Both the position numbers and the translations under genes were made by a program. Positions 1 to 8,090 of a stretch of 64,000 nt of DNA are shown here, piece after piece. The notes beneath the pieces are model-generated. The model was not told the DNA's origin. It saw nothing but the letters and a program-made list of their open reading frames with translations, and did no database searches. This DNA comes from Halosegnis rubeus (GTDB taxonomy: Archaea; Halobacteriota; Halobacteria; Halobacteriales; Haloarculaceae): the NCBI RefSeq assembly GCF_009184545.1, contig NZ_QJOW01000002.1:62001-126000 (forward strand), read 5' to 3'. Position 1 is the stretch's first letter, and every line of letters starts with the position of its first letter.

Positions 1-86
1 TCCCGCCGGGGCTGGTCTTCTTCCTCGGCGGCCTACTGGTGTTGTGCACCGCGGTCCTTCTGTCGTACACTCAAAGAGCTGTTTGA
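1..86 (+). CDS. C-terminal end of a truncated membrane-protein gene
   Basis: The reading frame starting at base 3 runs without a stop to TGA at 84-86 and encodes about 27 residues. They are strongly hydrophobic (…LVFFLGGLLVLCTAVLLS…), consistent with the last membrane segment of an integral membrane protein, followed by the short tail YTQRAV. The rest of the gene lies outside the window, so no family can be named. A T-rich stretch at 103-110 downstream could end its transcript. Confidence 0.45.
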   Translation, partial: PPGLVFFLGGLLVLCTAVLLSYTQRAV

Positions 87-146
87 GCTTAGGACACGGC
101 TTTTTATACTCCCCGTGTAGCGAGAGGTGCTGACTTCGGCCCTCCC

Positions 147-668
147 CTATCTCGGTAGCTCGAACCGCTCGAACGTCTCGCCGTCGGGCGAGACCAGCGA
201 GCCACCGATAACCTTCGCACCGACCGATAGCTCTGCGTGTGCCGGGCGGTAGCGGCGCGGGTCGGCGTGGCTCCCCGGATTCAGTACCGACACCTGTCCG
301 AGCCGTCGAAACTCGGGCTTGTGGCTGTGGCCGACACAGACGAGGTCCGCGTTCGACTGCCGGCCGAACATGGCGAGTGCGGTGTCGTGGTGGCGGTGGC
401 CGTGGACGAGCGCCAGCCGGACGCCCTCGTGTTCGACGACGGTCTCGTCGCCGATGCGTTCGCGGACGGCCGGCGGGTCGTTGTTGCCGGCGACGGCCGC
501 GAACTCTCCGCCGGCCGACTCCACGACGGACTCGAACTCGTCGAGCACCGTCTCGGTCGTAAAGTCGCCGCAGTGACAGACGAGGTCTGCCTCGCGGACG
601 GCGCTCGCGGTCCGGCCGTCGAGCCGTGAGCCGGTGGTCCCGTGGGTGTCGGAGAGCACGACAATCAT
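147..668 (-). CDS. YfcE/MJ0936-type metallophosphoesterase
   Basis: The 173-residue protein is a small calcineurin-like phosphoesterase that binds two metal ions and probably hydrolyses phosphodiesters in the cytoplasm. All family motifs are visible: SDTHG at residues 6-10, GD at 34-35, GNND at 61-64, GH at 90-91 and GHSH at 113-116. The start at 668 is chosen because the beta strand MIVVLSDTHG begins there; an upstream ATG at 740 would add 24 residues that fit no phosphoesterase. It is divergent from the cation transporter at 727. The physiological substrate cannot be read from the sequence. Confidence 0.88.
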   Translation of the reverse strand: MIVVLSDTHGTTGSRLDGRTASAVREADLVCHCGDFTTETVLDEFESVVESAGGEFAAVAGNNDPPAVRERIGDETVVEHEGVRLALVHGHRHHDTALAMFGRQSNADLVCVGHSHKPEFRRLGQVSVLNPGSHADPRRYRPAHAELSVGAKVIGGSLVSPDGETFERFELPR

Positions 669-726
669 ACGCGAACTCGGTCCCCAGAGGGCAAGGACTT
701 TGCCGTCGCTCCGTGTCCTCGGGACA

Positions 727-1686
727 ATGGCGAGTAGCAAATCAGTTGTCCTCGCGGCGCTCGTCGCGAACGGCGCGATTGCCGTGCTGAAGTTCGCCGG
801 CTATCTCCTCACCGGGTCGCCGGCGATGCTCTCGGAGACGTACCACTCAATCTCCGACACCGGCAATCAGGTCTTTCTGCTCATCGGGCTCCGGTACGGC
901 GGGAAGTCGGCCACCCGCGACCACCCGTTCGGCTACGGGAAAGCGCAGTTCTTCTACTCGTTTCTCGTCAGCGTGCTCCTCTTTGGCATCGCCGGCTGGG
1001 AGTCGCTCAAACACGGCTATCACGCCATGCGTGAGGCGTTGTTTCACCCCGCGCCCGTCGAGGTGACGGAGGTGACCCTGCCGCTCGTCGGTGCGGCGAT
1101 TCCGAGCGTCTGGGTGAACTACGCCGTCCTCGTCGGCGCAATCGCCTTCGAATCGTACGCGTTCAAACAGGCGTACGCCTCGATGTCCGGTCAGATTGAC
1201 GAGCACGGCTGGTCCGGGTTCCGGGAGGCGTTCACGAAGACCGCAGACGTGACCGTGTTGACGGCGCTCACCGAGGACACGATTGCTCTCGGCGGTGCGG
1301 GTATCGCCCTCCTCGGCGTCTTCCTGACGCGCACCACCGGAAACCCGATTTACGACGCCACCTCGGCCGCCATCATCGGGCTTATGCTGATGGGCTTTGC
1401 CGTCGCGCTCGCGTGGGAGAACAAGCGACTCCTGCTCGGTGAGTCAGTTCCGGCCGACGCAGAACAGCAGCTCCGCAATATCGTTCTCGAAGCCGACGGG
1501 GTCGACGGTATCGTCGACTTCCGGACCGTCTACTTCGGCCCGGAGAACGTCCTCGTCACAGCCGACATCAGCTTCGAGGCCCGGATTCCGACCGGCGAGA
1601 TGGACGAGCGTATCACCACCATCGAGCAGTCGCTCATCGAGGCCAACCCCGACATCAAGAAGGTGTACGTCGAACCGGAGCGGTAG
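727..1686 (+). CDS. cation diffusion facilitator (CDF) transporter
   Basis: This 319-residue protein belongs to the CDF family, which exports divalent metals such as zinc, manganese or cobalt in exchange for protons. About six hydrophobic segments are visible. The metal-site residues lie in HSISD (residues 40-44) and again near TEDTIAL in a later segment. The C-terminal part (from about residue 235) looks like the usual soluble ferredoxin-like domain (VDGIVDFRTVYFGPE). The long form with an extended loop between segments resembles the ZNT9/SLC30A9 branch. The start at 727 avoids a 31-residue non-hydrophobic extension. Metal specificity is not determined. Confidence 0.9.
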   Translation: MASSKSVVLAALVANGAIAVLKFAGYLLTGSPAMLSETYHSISDTGNQVFLLIGLRYGGKSATRDHPFGYGKAQFFYSFLVSVLLFGIAGWESLKHGYHAMREALFHPAPVEVTEVTLPLVGAAIPSVWVNYAVLVGAIAFESYAFKQAYASMSGQIDEHGWSGFREAFTKTADVTVLTALTEDTIALGGAGIALLGVFLTRTTGNPIYDATSAAIIGLMLMGFAVALAWENKRLLLGESVPADAEQQLRNIVLEADGVDGIVDFRTVYFGPENVLVTADISFEARIPTGEMDERITTIEQSLIEANPDIKKVYVEPER

Positions 1687-1852
1687 CGAACAGGTGGACA
1701 CGGCCCCGGACCGGTCGTCCACGCATTCCCCTGCGTCGGCCCGGGTACGGCTCAGCGCACACGGCCGGTGGTCTCGGCATCCGTGATAAACGCTAGCTTT
1801 ACTTCCGCTCCGCCGGGCGACCCTTTTTATCCAAGAACGACCGAGCGCCTGT

Positions 1853-4027
1853 GTGAGCGAGAGCGCGTCGTATCTCCGCTACTTCCCGTACGAGGAGCCG
1901 TACGACCACCAGCGGGACGCGATGGGGCGGATTCACGACGCGCTCGCCGACGAACGCGACGTGCTGTTCGAGGGGGCCTGCGGGACGGGCAAGACGCTCG
2001 CCTCGCTCGTCCCCGCACTGGAGTACGCCGACGCCGAGAACAAGACGGTCGTCATCTCCACGAACGTCCACCAACAGACCCGCCAGTTCATCGAAGAAGC
2101 CCGCGCGATTACCCGCAACGAACAGATTCGGACGGTCGTGTTCAAAGGGAAGGGGTCGATGTGTCACATCGACGTGGGGTACGAGGAGTGTCAGGCGCTC
2201 CGCGACACGACCCGCGAACTCGCCGAGAAACAGGAGGAGTTGGCGGAGCTGGAAGCTCGCCAGGCGGAACTGCTCGATGCCGCACGCGACGGCGACGACC
2301 AAGCTAGCGAGGCTCGCTCGGCCGTGATGGACGAACTGGAAACCGTCGAGGAGAGCGTCGAGAGCCTCGAAGCCGAGGGGAACATCTGTGAACGCTACCA
2401 CGCGAACCTCACGGAGGACACGGACGAGTTCTACGCGTGGCTCACCGGCGACGTGCGCACGCCCGAGGAGGTGTACGACTACGCCGAACGCGCCGGCTTC
2501 TGTGGCTACGAACTCCTGAAGAAGGGGATGGACGGCGTCGATTTGGTCATCTGTAACTACCACCACCTGCTCGACCCGATGATTCGCGAGCAGTTCTTCC
2601 GGTGGCTCGGTCGCGACCCCGAGGACGTGATTGCGGTGTTCGACGAGGCGCACAACATCGAGGAGGCGGCCCGCGACCACGCCACCCGACAGCTCGCGGA
2701 GCCGACGCTCGATTCGGCGCTCACTGAGCTGGACGACGTGGACGACTACCGCGTCGATGCCGCCGAACGCGTCATCTCGGCGTATCTGACCGGGCTGACC
2801 GAGAGCTACGACGCCGCTCTCTCACTCGGCGAGAAGCAGTCCGTCGGCGACGACTGGCACGACCTCGATATCGACAACGAGGCGGGCCGCGACGAGATAA
2901 CGCTCGGCTTCCTGGAGGCGTACGAGGGACCGGGATTCAGACAGGACCTCGAAGCCGCCCTGAATCTCGGCTCCACCCTCGACCGCCGGTATCAGGAGCA
3001 GTACAAGGACGGCGAGACGACGACCCGGAAAGAGTGTCGCGTGCTGCAGGCGGCCGGTTTCATCGACGAGTGGGTCGACAGCACCGACGAGACCACCTAT
3101 CCGGTCGTCTCCGTGCGCCGGGACGACGCCGGGCTGTACGGCCGCGCGGAGCTGTTCGCCTGTCTCCCCCGGTCGGTGACGGAGCCGCTGTTCGAGAGCG
3201 TCCACGCCGCGGTCCTGATGTCCGCGACCTTGCGGCCGTTCGACGTGCTCGGCGACGTGCTCGGGGTAGGGAGTGGTGACGAGGACGGTCCCGTGACGAT
3301 GGCGTACGGCGAACAGTTTCCGGAGTCGCGCCGGCGCACCTACGCCGTCGACACGCCGGCGCTGTTCGCCAGCGCGCGCGACGACCCCGCGGTCCAGGAG
3401 ACCATCACCGAGACGCTGGAAGACGTGATTCAGCTCACGCCCGGCAACACGCTCGTCTTCTTCCCCTCCTACGGTGAGGCCGAGCGCTACTACGGCCGGG
3501 TCGAGACCGACGGCCGGCCGTATCTCGACCGCGCGGGCGTCTCTGCACAGGAGCTCAAAGCGGAGTTCACGAGCGACGACGACGGCGTCCTCTTCACGTC
3601 GCTGTGGGGCACCCTCGCCGAAGGAGTGAGCTACGACGACGACCAAGCCCGGTCGGTGGTCGTGGTCGGCGTCCCGTACCCGCATCTCGACGACCGGATG
3701 GCCGCTGTTGAGCAGGCGTATGCGACCGCCTTCGACGACGAGGACGCCGGCTGGGAGTACGCCGTCGAGGTGCCGACGGTTCGCAAGACGCGACAGGCGC
3801 TCGGCCGCGTCGTGCGCTCGCCCGACGACTTCGGCGTGCGTGTGCTCCTCGATGAACGCTACACCCAGTCGAAGGCCCGCGAGATGGGTCAGTACTCGGT
3901 GTTCTCCTCGTTCCCCGAACAAGAGCGGGCCGAACACATCGACATCGCGTCTCAGAAGCTGAAGTACGCGATGTTGAATTTCTACGCCGACATGGACGCG
4001 TGGGACGGCCCGCCACCACAGCCGTAG
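1853..4027 (+). CDS. XPD/DinG-type iron-sulfur DNA helicase
   Basis: A 724-residue superfamily 2 helicase of the Rad3/XPD/DinG type, expected to unwind DNA 5' to 3' in repair. Walker A (ACGTGKT) is at about residues 42-48 and the Walker B box VFDEAH at about 262. Four cysteines at about 103, 112, 179 and 216 lie between the two boxes, as in the 4Fe-4S domain of XPD. Near the C-terminus are the conserved RQALGR residues of motif VI. The start is GTG at 1853, with a T-rich TATA-like element at about 1823-1829, suggesting a leaderless mRNA. Its TAG ends at 4027, one base before the stop codon of the convergent gene. Confidence 0.92.
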   Translation: MSESASYLRYFPYEEPYDHQRDAMGRIHDALADERDVLFEGACGTGKTLASLVPALEYADAENKTVVISTNVHQQTRQFIEEARAITRNEQIRTVVFKGKGSMCHIDVGYEECQALRDTTRELAEKQEELAELEARQAELLDAARDGDDQASEARSAVMDELETVEESVESLEAEGNICERYHANLTEDTDEFYAWLTGDVRTPEEVYDYAERAGFCGYELLKKGMDGVDLVICNYHHLLDPMIREQFFRWLGRDPEDVIAVFDEAHNIEEAARDHATRQLAEPTLDSALTELDDVDDYRVDAAERVISAYLTGLTESYDAALSLGEKQSVGDDWHDLDIDNEAGRDEITLGFLEAYEGPGFRQDLEAALNLGSTLDRRYQEQYKDGETTTRKECRVLQAAGFIDEWVDSTDETTYPVVSVRRDDAGLYGRAELFACLPRSVTEPLFESVHAAVLMSATLRPFDVLGDVLGVGSGDEDGPVTMAYGEQFPESRRRTYAVDTPALFASARDDPAVQETITETLEDVIQLTPGNTLVFFPSYGEAERYYGRVETDGRPYLDRAGVSAQELKAEFTSDDDGVLFTSLWGTLAEGVSYDDDQARSVVVVGVPYPHLDDRMAAVEQAYATAFDDEDAGWEYAVEVPTVRKTRQALGRVVRSPDDFGVRVLLDERYTQSKAREMGQYSVFSSFPEQERAEHIDIASQKLKYAMLNFYADMDAWDGPPPQP

Positions 4028-4507
4028 CTACAGCGCGATCGATTCGACTTCCATCTCGCGGCCCGGATGCCACACGGCCAGCCGGTCGACGGTCCACTCT
4101 CGCGGCTCGATCTCCCGGCCCAGCAGACTCGCCGCGTCGCCGCCACGCGCGATTGTGACGTGGGGGTCGTACTCCTCGCCCTCGAACCCCTCGACGGGGT
4201 CGAACACCTGACACAGTTTCTGGTGGAGCTGTTCGAGCCCGGCAGAGTCGACGGCGAGATACGCCACCGGGGCGGTCCCCGTCGGTGGCTGGCGAAACAG
4301 GTCGACCGCCTCGATGCGGATCTCGAAGGGGTCGACGCCGTCGAGCACCGACCTGACCTGGCGGACCATCCCTCGCAGTCGCTCGTCGGGCAGTCGTTTC
4401 ACGACGAGACTGTGGCCGCGACGCGGGGTCGCGGTCAGACACTCGCTTGCGAGTCCCCGTGCGAGTCGGATGATATCGCCCGGGACGGGAACGTTGACGC
4501 TGTGCAC
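4028..4507 (-). CDS. 2H phosphoesterase (LigT/2'-5' RNA ligase-like)
   Basis: The 159-residue protein carries the two His-containing signatures of the 2H phosphoesterase superfamily: HSLVVK with His32 and HVTIAR with His116 and Thr118, separated by the usual distance. Family members hydrolyse or form 2',3'-cyclic or 2'-5' phosphodiesters in RNA or nucleotides, and the true substrate of archaeal members is often unknown. The gene is convergent with the helicase, with stop codons directly adjacent (4025-4027 and 4028-4030). Confidence 0.88.
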   Translation of the reverse strand: MHSVNVPVPGDIIRLARGLASECLTATPRRGHSLVVKRLPDERLRGMVRQVRSVLDGVDPFEIRIEAVDLFRQPPTGTAPVAYLAVDSAGLEQLHQKLCQVFDPVEGFEGEEYDPHVTIARGGDAASLLGREIEPREWTVDRLAVWHPGREMEVESIAL

Positions 4508-4530
4508 GCTCGGTAGTGTCGCGCCGGTCG

Positions 4531-4704
4531 CTAAATCCTATCGAGGAGGAACGCGACGATGAGCGCGATGATAATCAGCCCGATGATGGAGTCGAGCGCA
4601 CCGAGCAGCGTGAACGTCACGTCGAGTATCGCGCCCAGTATCTCCAACCCGACCCAGAGGGCGACGAGCACCAATACCAGCTTCAACACGCCATCTTCGT
4701 CCAT
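4531..4704 (-). CDS. 57-residue two-helix membrane protein
   Basis: A small protein, MDEDGVLKLVLVLVALWVG…, with two hydrophobic stretches (about residues 8-26 and 38-53) joined by a short loop, ending LLDRI. The ATG at 4704 is preferred to one at 4785, because the latter adds a 27-residue stretch lacking acidic haloarchaeal character. It lies just upstream of the 2H phosphoesterase gene in the same direction (23 bases) and may share its transcript. I do not recognise a function. Confidence 0.7.
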   Translation of the reverse strand: MDEDGVLKLVLVLVALWVGLEILGAILDVTFTLLGALDSIIGLIIIALIVAFLLDRI

Positions 4705-4790
4705 GACCCCGCGTTCGTCGGTCGGCCTGATAAGTTGACTGGGCACGTTGAGTGTTACCACGGTCGGACAACGTTGCGCTTGCACAAGTG

Positions 4791-4797
4791 TTTAATA
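4791..4797 (+). promoter_or_regulatory. TATA box of the arginine cluster leader
   Basis: The sequence tttaata is an archaeal TATA-like box. A start site about 25-28 bases downstream would fall at 4820-4824, at the ATG of the mini-ORF at 4824 and 175 bases before argG. The argG transcript would then carry a long leader. Confidence 0.55.
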
Positions 4798-4823
4798 TCG
4801 CGTGGTAGGTACAGAGAGGTACG

Positions 4824-4910
4824 ATGCACCACACCCTCACTCGTGGCGGCGCGGCTTCCACGTCGAGCGGTGTGCTCGTTCTCTCGCGGCGACCGCGGCC
4901 GGGCCTTTGA
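4824..4910 (+). CDS. candidate 28-codon leader peptide upstream of argG
   Basis: A complete ATG-to-TGA ORF of 28 codons begins where transcription from the TATA box at 4791 should start, so it would be translated leaderlessly. Its second half reads VLVLSRRPRPGL and holds three of its four arginine codons (CGG, CGA, CGG). The stop codon lies in the loop of a hairpin at 4900-4915. By analogy with leader peptides this could sense charged tRNA-Arg. That is inference; the ORF could equally be chance in a GC-rich leader. Confidence 0.3.
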   Translation: MHHTLTRGGAASTSSGVLVLSRRPRPGL

Positions 4911-4915
4911 GCCCG
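4900..4915 (+). promoter_or_regulatory. hairpin with T-run at the end of the argG leader ORF
   Basis: CGGGC (4900-4904) pairs with GCCCG (4911-4915) around a six-base loop holding the mini-ORF stop codon. The run tattttcc follows at 4926-4932. The arrangement resembles an attenuator, but the stem is only five base pairs. Confidence 0.3.
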
Positions 4916-4958
4916 CACAATACCTATTTTCCACGACGGTCGCCCGCTTTCAACGATT

Positions 4959-4977
4959 TACCGCCCGGTCGGCGGTA
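4959..4977. promoter_or_regulatory. palindrome 23 bases before argG
   Basis: TACCGCC (4959-4965) and GGCGGTA (4971-4977) form a perfect 7-bp inverted repeat with a five-base spacer. It could be an operator or an RNA hairpin controlling argG. No regulator can be assigned. Confidence 0.35.
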
Positions 4978-4999
4978 GCCACACACCCACAACACACAT

Positions 5000-6292
5000 A
5001 TGACGGATACAGTTGCGCTCGCCTTCTCCGGCGGGCTTGACACGACGGTCTGCGTCCCGCTACTGAAAGAAGAGTACGGCTACGACGAGGTCATCGCGGT
5101 CACGGTCGACGTCGGCCAACCCGACGCCGAGTTCACCGAGGCAGAAGAGACGGCCGACGCGCTCGGACTCGACATCCACGTCATCGACGCCAAAGACGAA
5201 TTCGCCGCGCTCGCACTCGATGCCGTCCGCGCCAACGCCACCTACCAGGGCTACCCGCTCGGCACCGCCCTCGCTCGCCCGGTCATCGCGAAGGCCATCC
5301 TCAGCGTCGCCGAAGCGGAGGGCTGTACCGGCATCGCCCACGGCTGTACCGGCAAAGGAAACGACCAGCTCCGCTTCGAGGCGGTCTGGCGCGACTCCGA
5401 CCTCGAGGTCATCGCCCCCGTGCGCGAACTCGGTCTCACCCGCGAGTGGGAACAGGAGTACGCCGCAGAACGCGACCTCCCGGTCGAAGCCGGCAAGGGC
5501 GGCGACTACTCAATCGACACGAACCTCTGGTCTCGCTCCGTCGAGGGGAAGGAACTCGAAGAGCCGAGCTTCGTCCCCGGTGAGGACATCTACGAGTGGA
5601 CGGAACTGCCGTCCGCCGCCACGGAGGAAATCGAGCTCACCTTCGAGAAGGGGTATCCCGTTGCGCTCAACGGCGAGGAGTACGACGACGTGGAACTCAT
5701 CGAGACGCTGAACGAACTCGCCGGCTCCTACGGCGTCGGTCGCACCGACGTGATGGAAGACCGCATGCTCGGGCTGAAGGTACGCGAGAACTACGAGCAT
5801 CCGGCCGCGACGACGCTGCTCAACGCTCACCAGGGACTCGAGGACCTCGTGCTCACGAAGGAGGAGCGTTCGTTCAAGACGCAGGTCGACAACCAGTGGG
5901 CCGAGAAGGGGTATCAGGGGCTCATCGACGGCCCGCTGATGAAGGCGCTCGACGCCTTTATCGCGACGACGAACGAGCGCGTGACGGGCACCGTGACCAT
6001 CCGCTTCGAAGGCGGACAGGCGCGCGTCGTCGGGCGCGAGTCACCGTACGCCGTCTACTCCGCCGAGGCCGCCTCGTTCAACACCGAGGCCGTCACCGGC
6101 AGTATCGAGCAGGCCGACGCGACGGGCGTCGCCAAGTACCACGGCTTCCAGGAGCGTCTCGCGAACCGCCGCATCGCGGCCGCGAACAAGGAACAGGGCG
6201 TCACCGCTACCGACGGGGGGATCGGCGAGGAATCGCCCCTCTCCGGGACGGACATCGACCAGACGGCGAAGAAACAGGAGGAGGACGAGTAG
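5000..6292 (+). CDS. argG: argininosuccinate synthase
   Basis: The 430-residue enzyme joins citrulline and aspartate using ATP, the penultimate step of arginine synthesis. The N-terminus has the PP-loop SGGLDTT at residues 10-16. The family motifs GKGNDQLRFE, GGDYSIDTNLW and the C-terminal YHGFQERL region are present. The C-terminal tail is longer than in most bacterial ArgG and rich in acidic residues. The gene opens the arginine cluster and its TAG is directly followed by the argH ATG. Transcription probably begins near 4822, giving a long leader. Confidence 0.97.
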   Translation: MTDTVALAFSGGLDTTVCVPLLKEEYGYDEVIAVTVDVGQPDAEFTEAEETADALGLDIHVIDAKDEFAALALDAVRANATYQGYPLGTALARPVIAKAILSVAEAEGCTGIAHGCTGKGNDQLRFEAVWRDSDLEVIAPVRELGLTREWEQEYAAERDLPVEAGKGGDYSIDTNLWSRSVEGKELEEPSFVPGEDIYEWTELPSAATEEIELTFEKGYPVALNGEEYDDVELIETLNELAGSYGVGRTDVMEDRMLGLKVRENYEHPAATTLLNAHQGLEDLVLTKEERSFKTQVDNQWAEKGYQGLIDGPLMKALDAFIATTNERVTGTVTIRFEGGQARVVGRESPYAVYSAEAASFNTEAVTGSIEQADATGVAKYHGFQERLANRRIAAANKEQGVTATDGGIGEESPLSGTDIDQTAKKQEEDE

Positions 6293-7741
6293 ATGAGCGG
6301 GGAATCTGCGGGCGACGTGGTGCGGCGCGAACGGTTCAGCGGCGGCCCCGCCCGCGGATTCCTCTCGTCGCTCGCGGCCGACGAGTGCATCTTCCACGCC
6401 GACCTGCAGGTGGACCGCGCCCACGTCGTCATGCTCGCCGAACAGGACATCATCGCGGACGACGAGGCGAGCGAGATTCTGGCCGCGCTCAACGCCGTCG
6501 AGGCCAGCGGCCACGACGACCTCCCGGACGGGGAGGACGTGCACTCGGCAATCGAGACGGCCGTTATCGACCGTATCGGCCCAGTTGGGGGGAAGATGCA
6601 CACCGGGCGCTCACGCAACGACGAGGTGGCGACGTGTCTGCGCTATCGCCTCCGTGACGACCTCCTCGGTGCCGTCGAGACCGTGCTCACCTTCCGCGAA
6701 TCGCTGTGTGAGTTGGCCGAACAGGAGGCCGAGACGACGATGCCCGGCTTCACCCACCTGCAGTTCGCCCAGCCGACGACCGTCGGCCACTACCTGCTGT
6801 CGTACGAGTCGGCGCTCGCTCGGGACACCGAGCGTCTGCTCGCGGCCTTCGACCGCACGAATCGCTCGCCGCTCGGCGCGGCGGCCTTTGCCGGCACGAC
6901 GTTCGATATCGACCGCGGGCGCACCGCCGACCTGCTCGGCTTCGACTCCGTCGTCGAGAACAGCATGGACGCCGTCTCGGCGCGTGATTTCCTCACCGAG
7001 ACAACGGCCGCGCTCGCCACCCTCGCGACGACCCTCTCGGGGGTCGCGGAGGATATCATCGTCTTCGCGAACAAGGGATACGTCGACCTCCACGACGACT
7101 ACGCGTCGACCTCCTCGATAATGCCACAGAAGAAGAACCCCGACTCGCTGGAGCTGGTGCGTGCCGCCGCCGGCGACGCGAGCGCCGGTCTCAACGGTCT
7201 GCTCACGACGCTGAAGGGGCTACCGCGCGCGTACAACCGCGACCTCCAGCGCGCCCACGGCCACGCCTTCGAGTCGGTCGACGCCGTGGCCGAGGCGGCC
7301 GAGGTGGCCGCCGGCGCGGTCGCCACGGCCGACTGGAACGACGAGACGCTCGCGGAGGAGGCGGGCGCGGGCTTCTCGACGGCGACCGGCGTCGCGGACC
7401 TGCTCGCGGCCGGCGGACTCCCGTTCCGCACGGCCCACGAAGTCGTGGCCGAGGCCGCAGAACAGGGGGCCGACCGCGCGGCAATCGAGTCGGCCGCGGC
7501 CGATGCCGGCGTCGACCTCGGTGAGTACGTCGACGTGGCCGCACTCGATGCCGCACTCGACCCGACCGAGAGTGTCGCTTCGCGCGACTCACACGGCGGG
7601 CCGGCACCCGAGACCGTCGCCGCCGCGCTCGACCGCGCCGCGGGCGACGTTGCCGACGCCGAGGCGGCCCTCGCTGCGCGCCGCGAGACGCTCACCGACG
7701 GCGCGAACCTCCTGGAGACGGAGGTCGATTCCTATGTCTGA
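6293..7741 (+). CDS. argH: argininosuccinate lyase
   Basis: The 482-residue enzyme splits argininosuccinate into arginine and fumarate. The fumarase/aspartase superfamily signature GSSIMPQKKNP is present as SSIMPQKKNP at about residues 275-284. The N-terminal TGRSRND motif (MHTGRSRNDEVAT) follows the substrate-binding loop. The C-terminal third is very rich in Ala and Glu. The ATG follows the argG stop with no gap, so the two are co-translated. The gene ends in two tandem hairpins (7755-7787), separating it from lysW. Confidence 0.97.
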   Translation: MSGESAGDVVRRERFSGGPARGFLSSLAADECIFHADLQVDRAHVVMLAEQDIIADDEASEILAALNAVEASGHDDLPDGEDVHSAIETAVIDRIGPVGGKMHTGRSRNDEVATCLRYRLRDDLLGAVETVLTFRESLCELAEQEAETTMPGFTHLQFAQPTTVGHYLLSYESALARDTERLLAAFDRTNRSPLGAAAFAGTTFDIDRGRTADLLGFDSVVENSMDAVSARDFLTETTAALATLATTLSGVAEDIIVFANKGYVDLHDDYASTSSIMPQKKNPDSLELVRAAAGDASAGLNGLLTTLKGLPRAYNRDLQRAHGHAFESVDAVAEAAEVAAGAVATADWNDETLAEEAGAGFSTATGVADLLAAGGLPFRTAHEVVAEAAEQGADRAAIESAAADAGVDLGEYVDVAALDAALDPTESVASRDSHGGPAPETVAAALDRAAGDVADAEAALAARRETLTDGANLLETEVDSYV

Positions 7742-7754
7742 GCCGTTCCTGCGG

Positions 7755-7787
7755 CGGCGGCCACTGCCGCCGTCCCCCTCCGGGGAC
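7755..7787 (+). terminator. two tandem hairpins after argH
   Basis: CGGCGGC (7755-7761) pairs with GCCGCCG (7766-7772) over a four-base loop, and GTCCCC (7772-7777) pairs with GGGGAC (7782-7787). No strong T-run follows, so they may be a processing or partial termination signal rather than a full stop. Confidence 0.4.
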
Positions 7788-7863
7788 ACATAACAACATT
7801 CTGGTACTCGAATCAGAAACCGGCTTCGGACGCGCTCTACCTCTATAGCAGCGGCGCCAAACA

Positions 7864-7873
7864 GTTAATTTTA
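7864..7873 (+). promoter_or_regulatory. TATA-like element for the lysW operon
   Basis: The AT-rich run gttaatttta is the only TATA-like sequence in the 181-base gap between argH and lysW. It would place a start site near 7895-7900, leaving a short leader before the lysW ATG at 7923. Confidence 0.45.
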
Positions 7874-7922
7874 GTTGACACATCCGACGGAGTTAAGGGG
7901 ATGTGGTGTGGATAGATGACTG

Positions 7923-8087
7923 ATGACAGAGTGCATTGAATGTGGAGCGGACGTGACCCTCCACGACGATTTGGAAGTCGGCGAGATTGTTGACTGTGCG
8001 ACGTGTGGCGCGGAGCTCGAGGTGCTGGGGACCGACCCCGTCGAGCTCGACACCGCGCCCGAACTGGAGGAAGACTGGGGCGAGTAA
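7923..8087 (+). CDS. lysW: LysW amino-group carrier protein
   Basis: A 54-residue acidic protein with a zinc ribbon made of CIEC (residues 4-7) and CATC near residue 25. It ends in the family signature EDWGE, whose terminal glutamate is the attachment point. LysW-type carriers hold glutamate (or aminoadipate) by an isopeptide bond while the attached amino acid is converted to ornithine (or lysine). The start is ATG at 7923; an ATG at 7916 is in another frame. The stop is three bases before argX. Its place in an arg cluster without argA/argJ shows that arginine is made on the carrier. Confidence 0.95.
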   Translation: MTECIECGADVTLHDDLEVGEIVDCATCGAELEVLGTDPVELDTAPELEEDWGE

Positions 8088-8090
8088 GCG

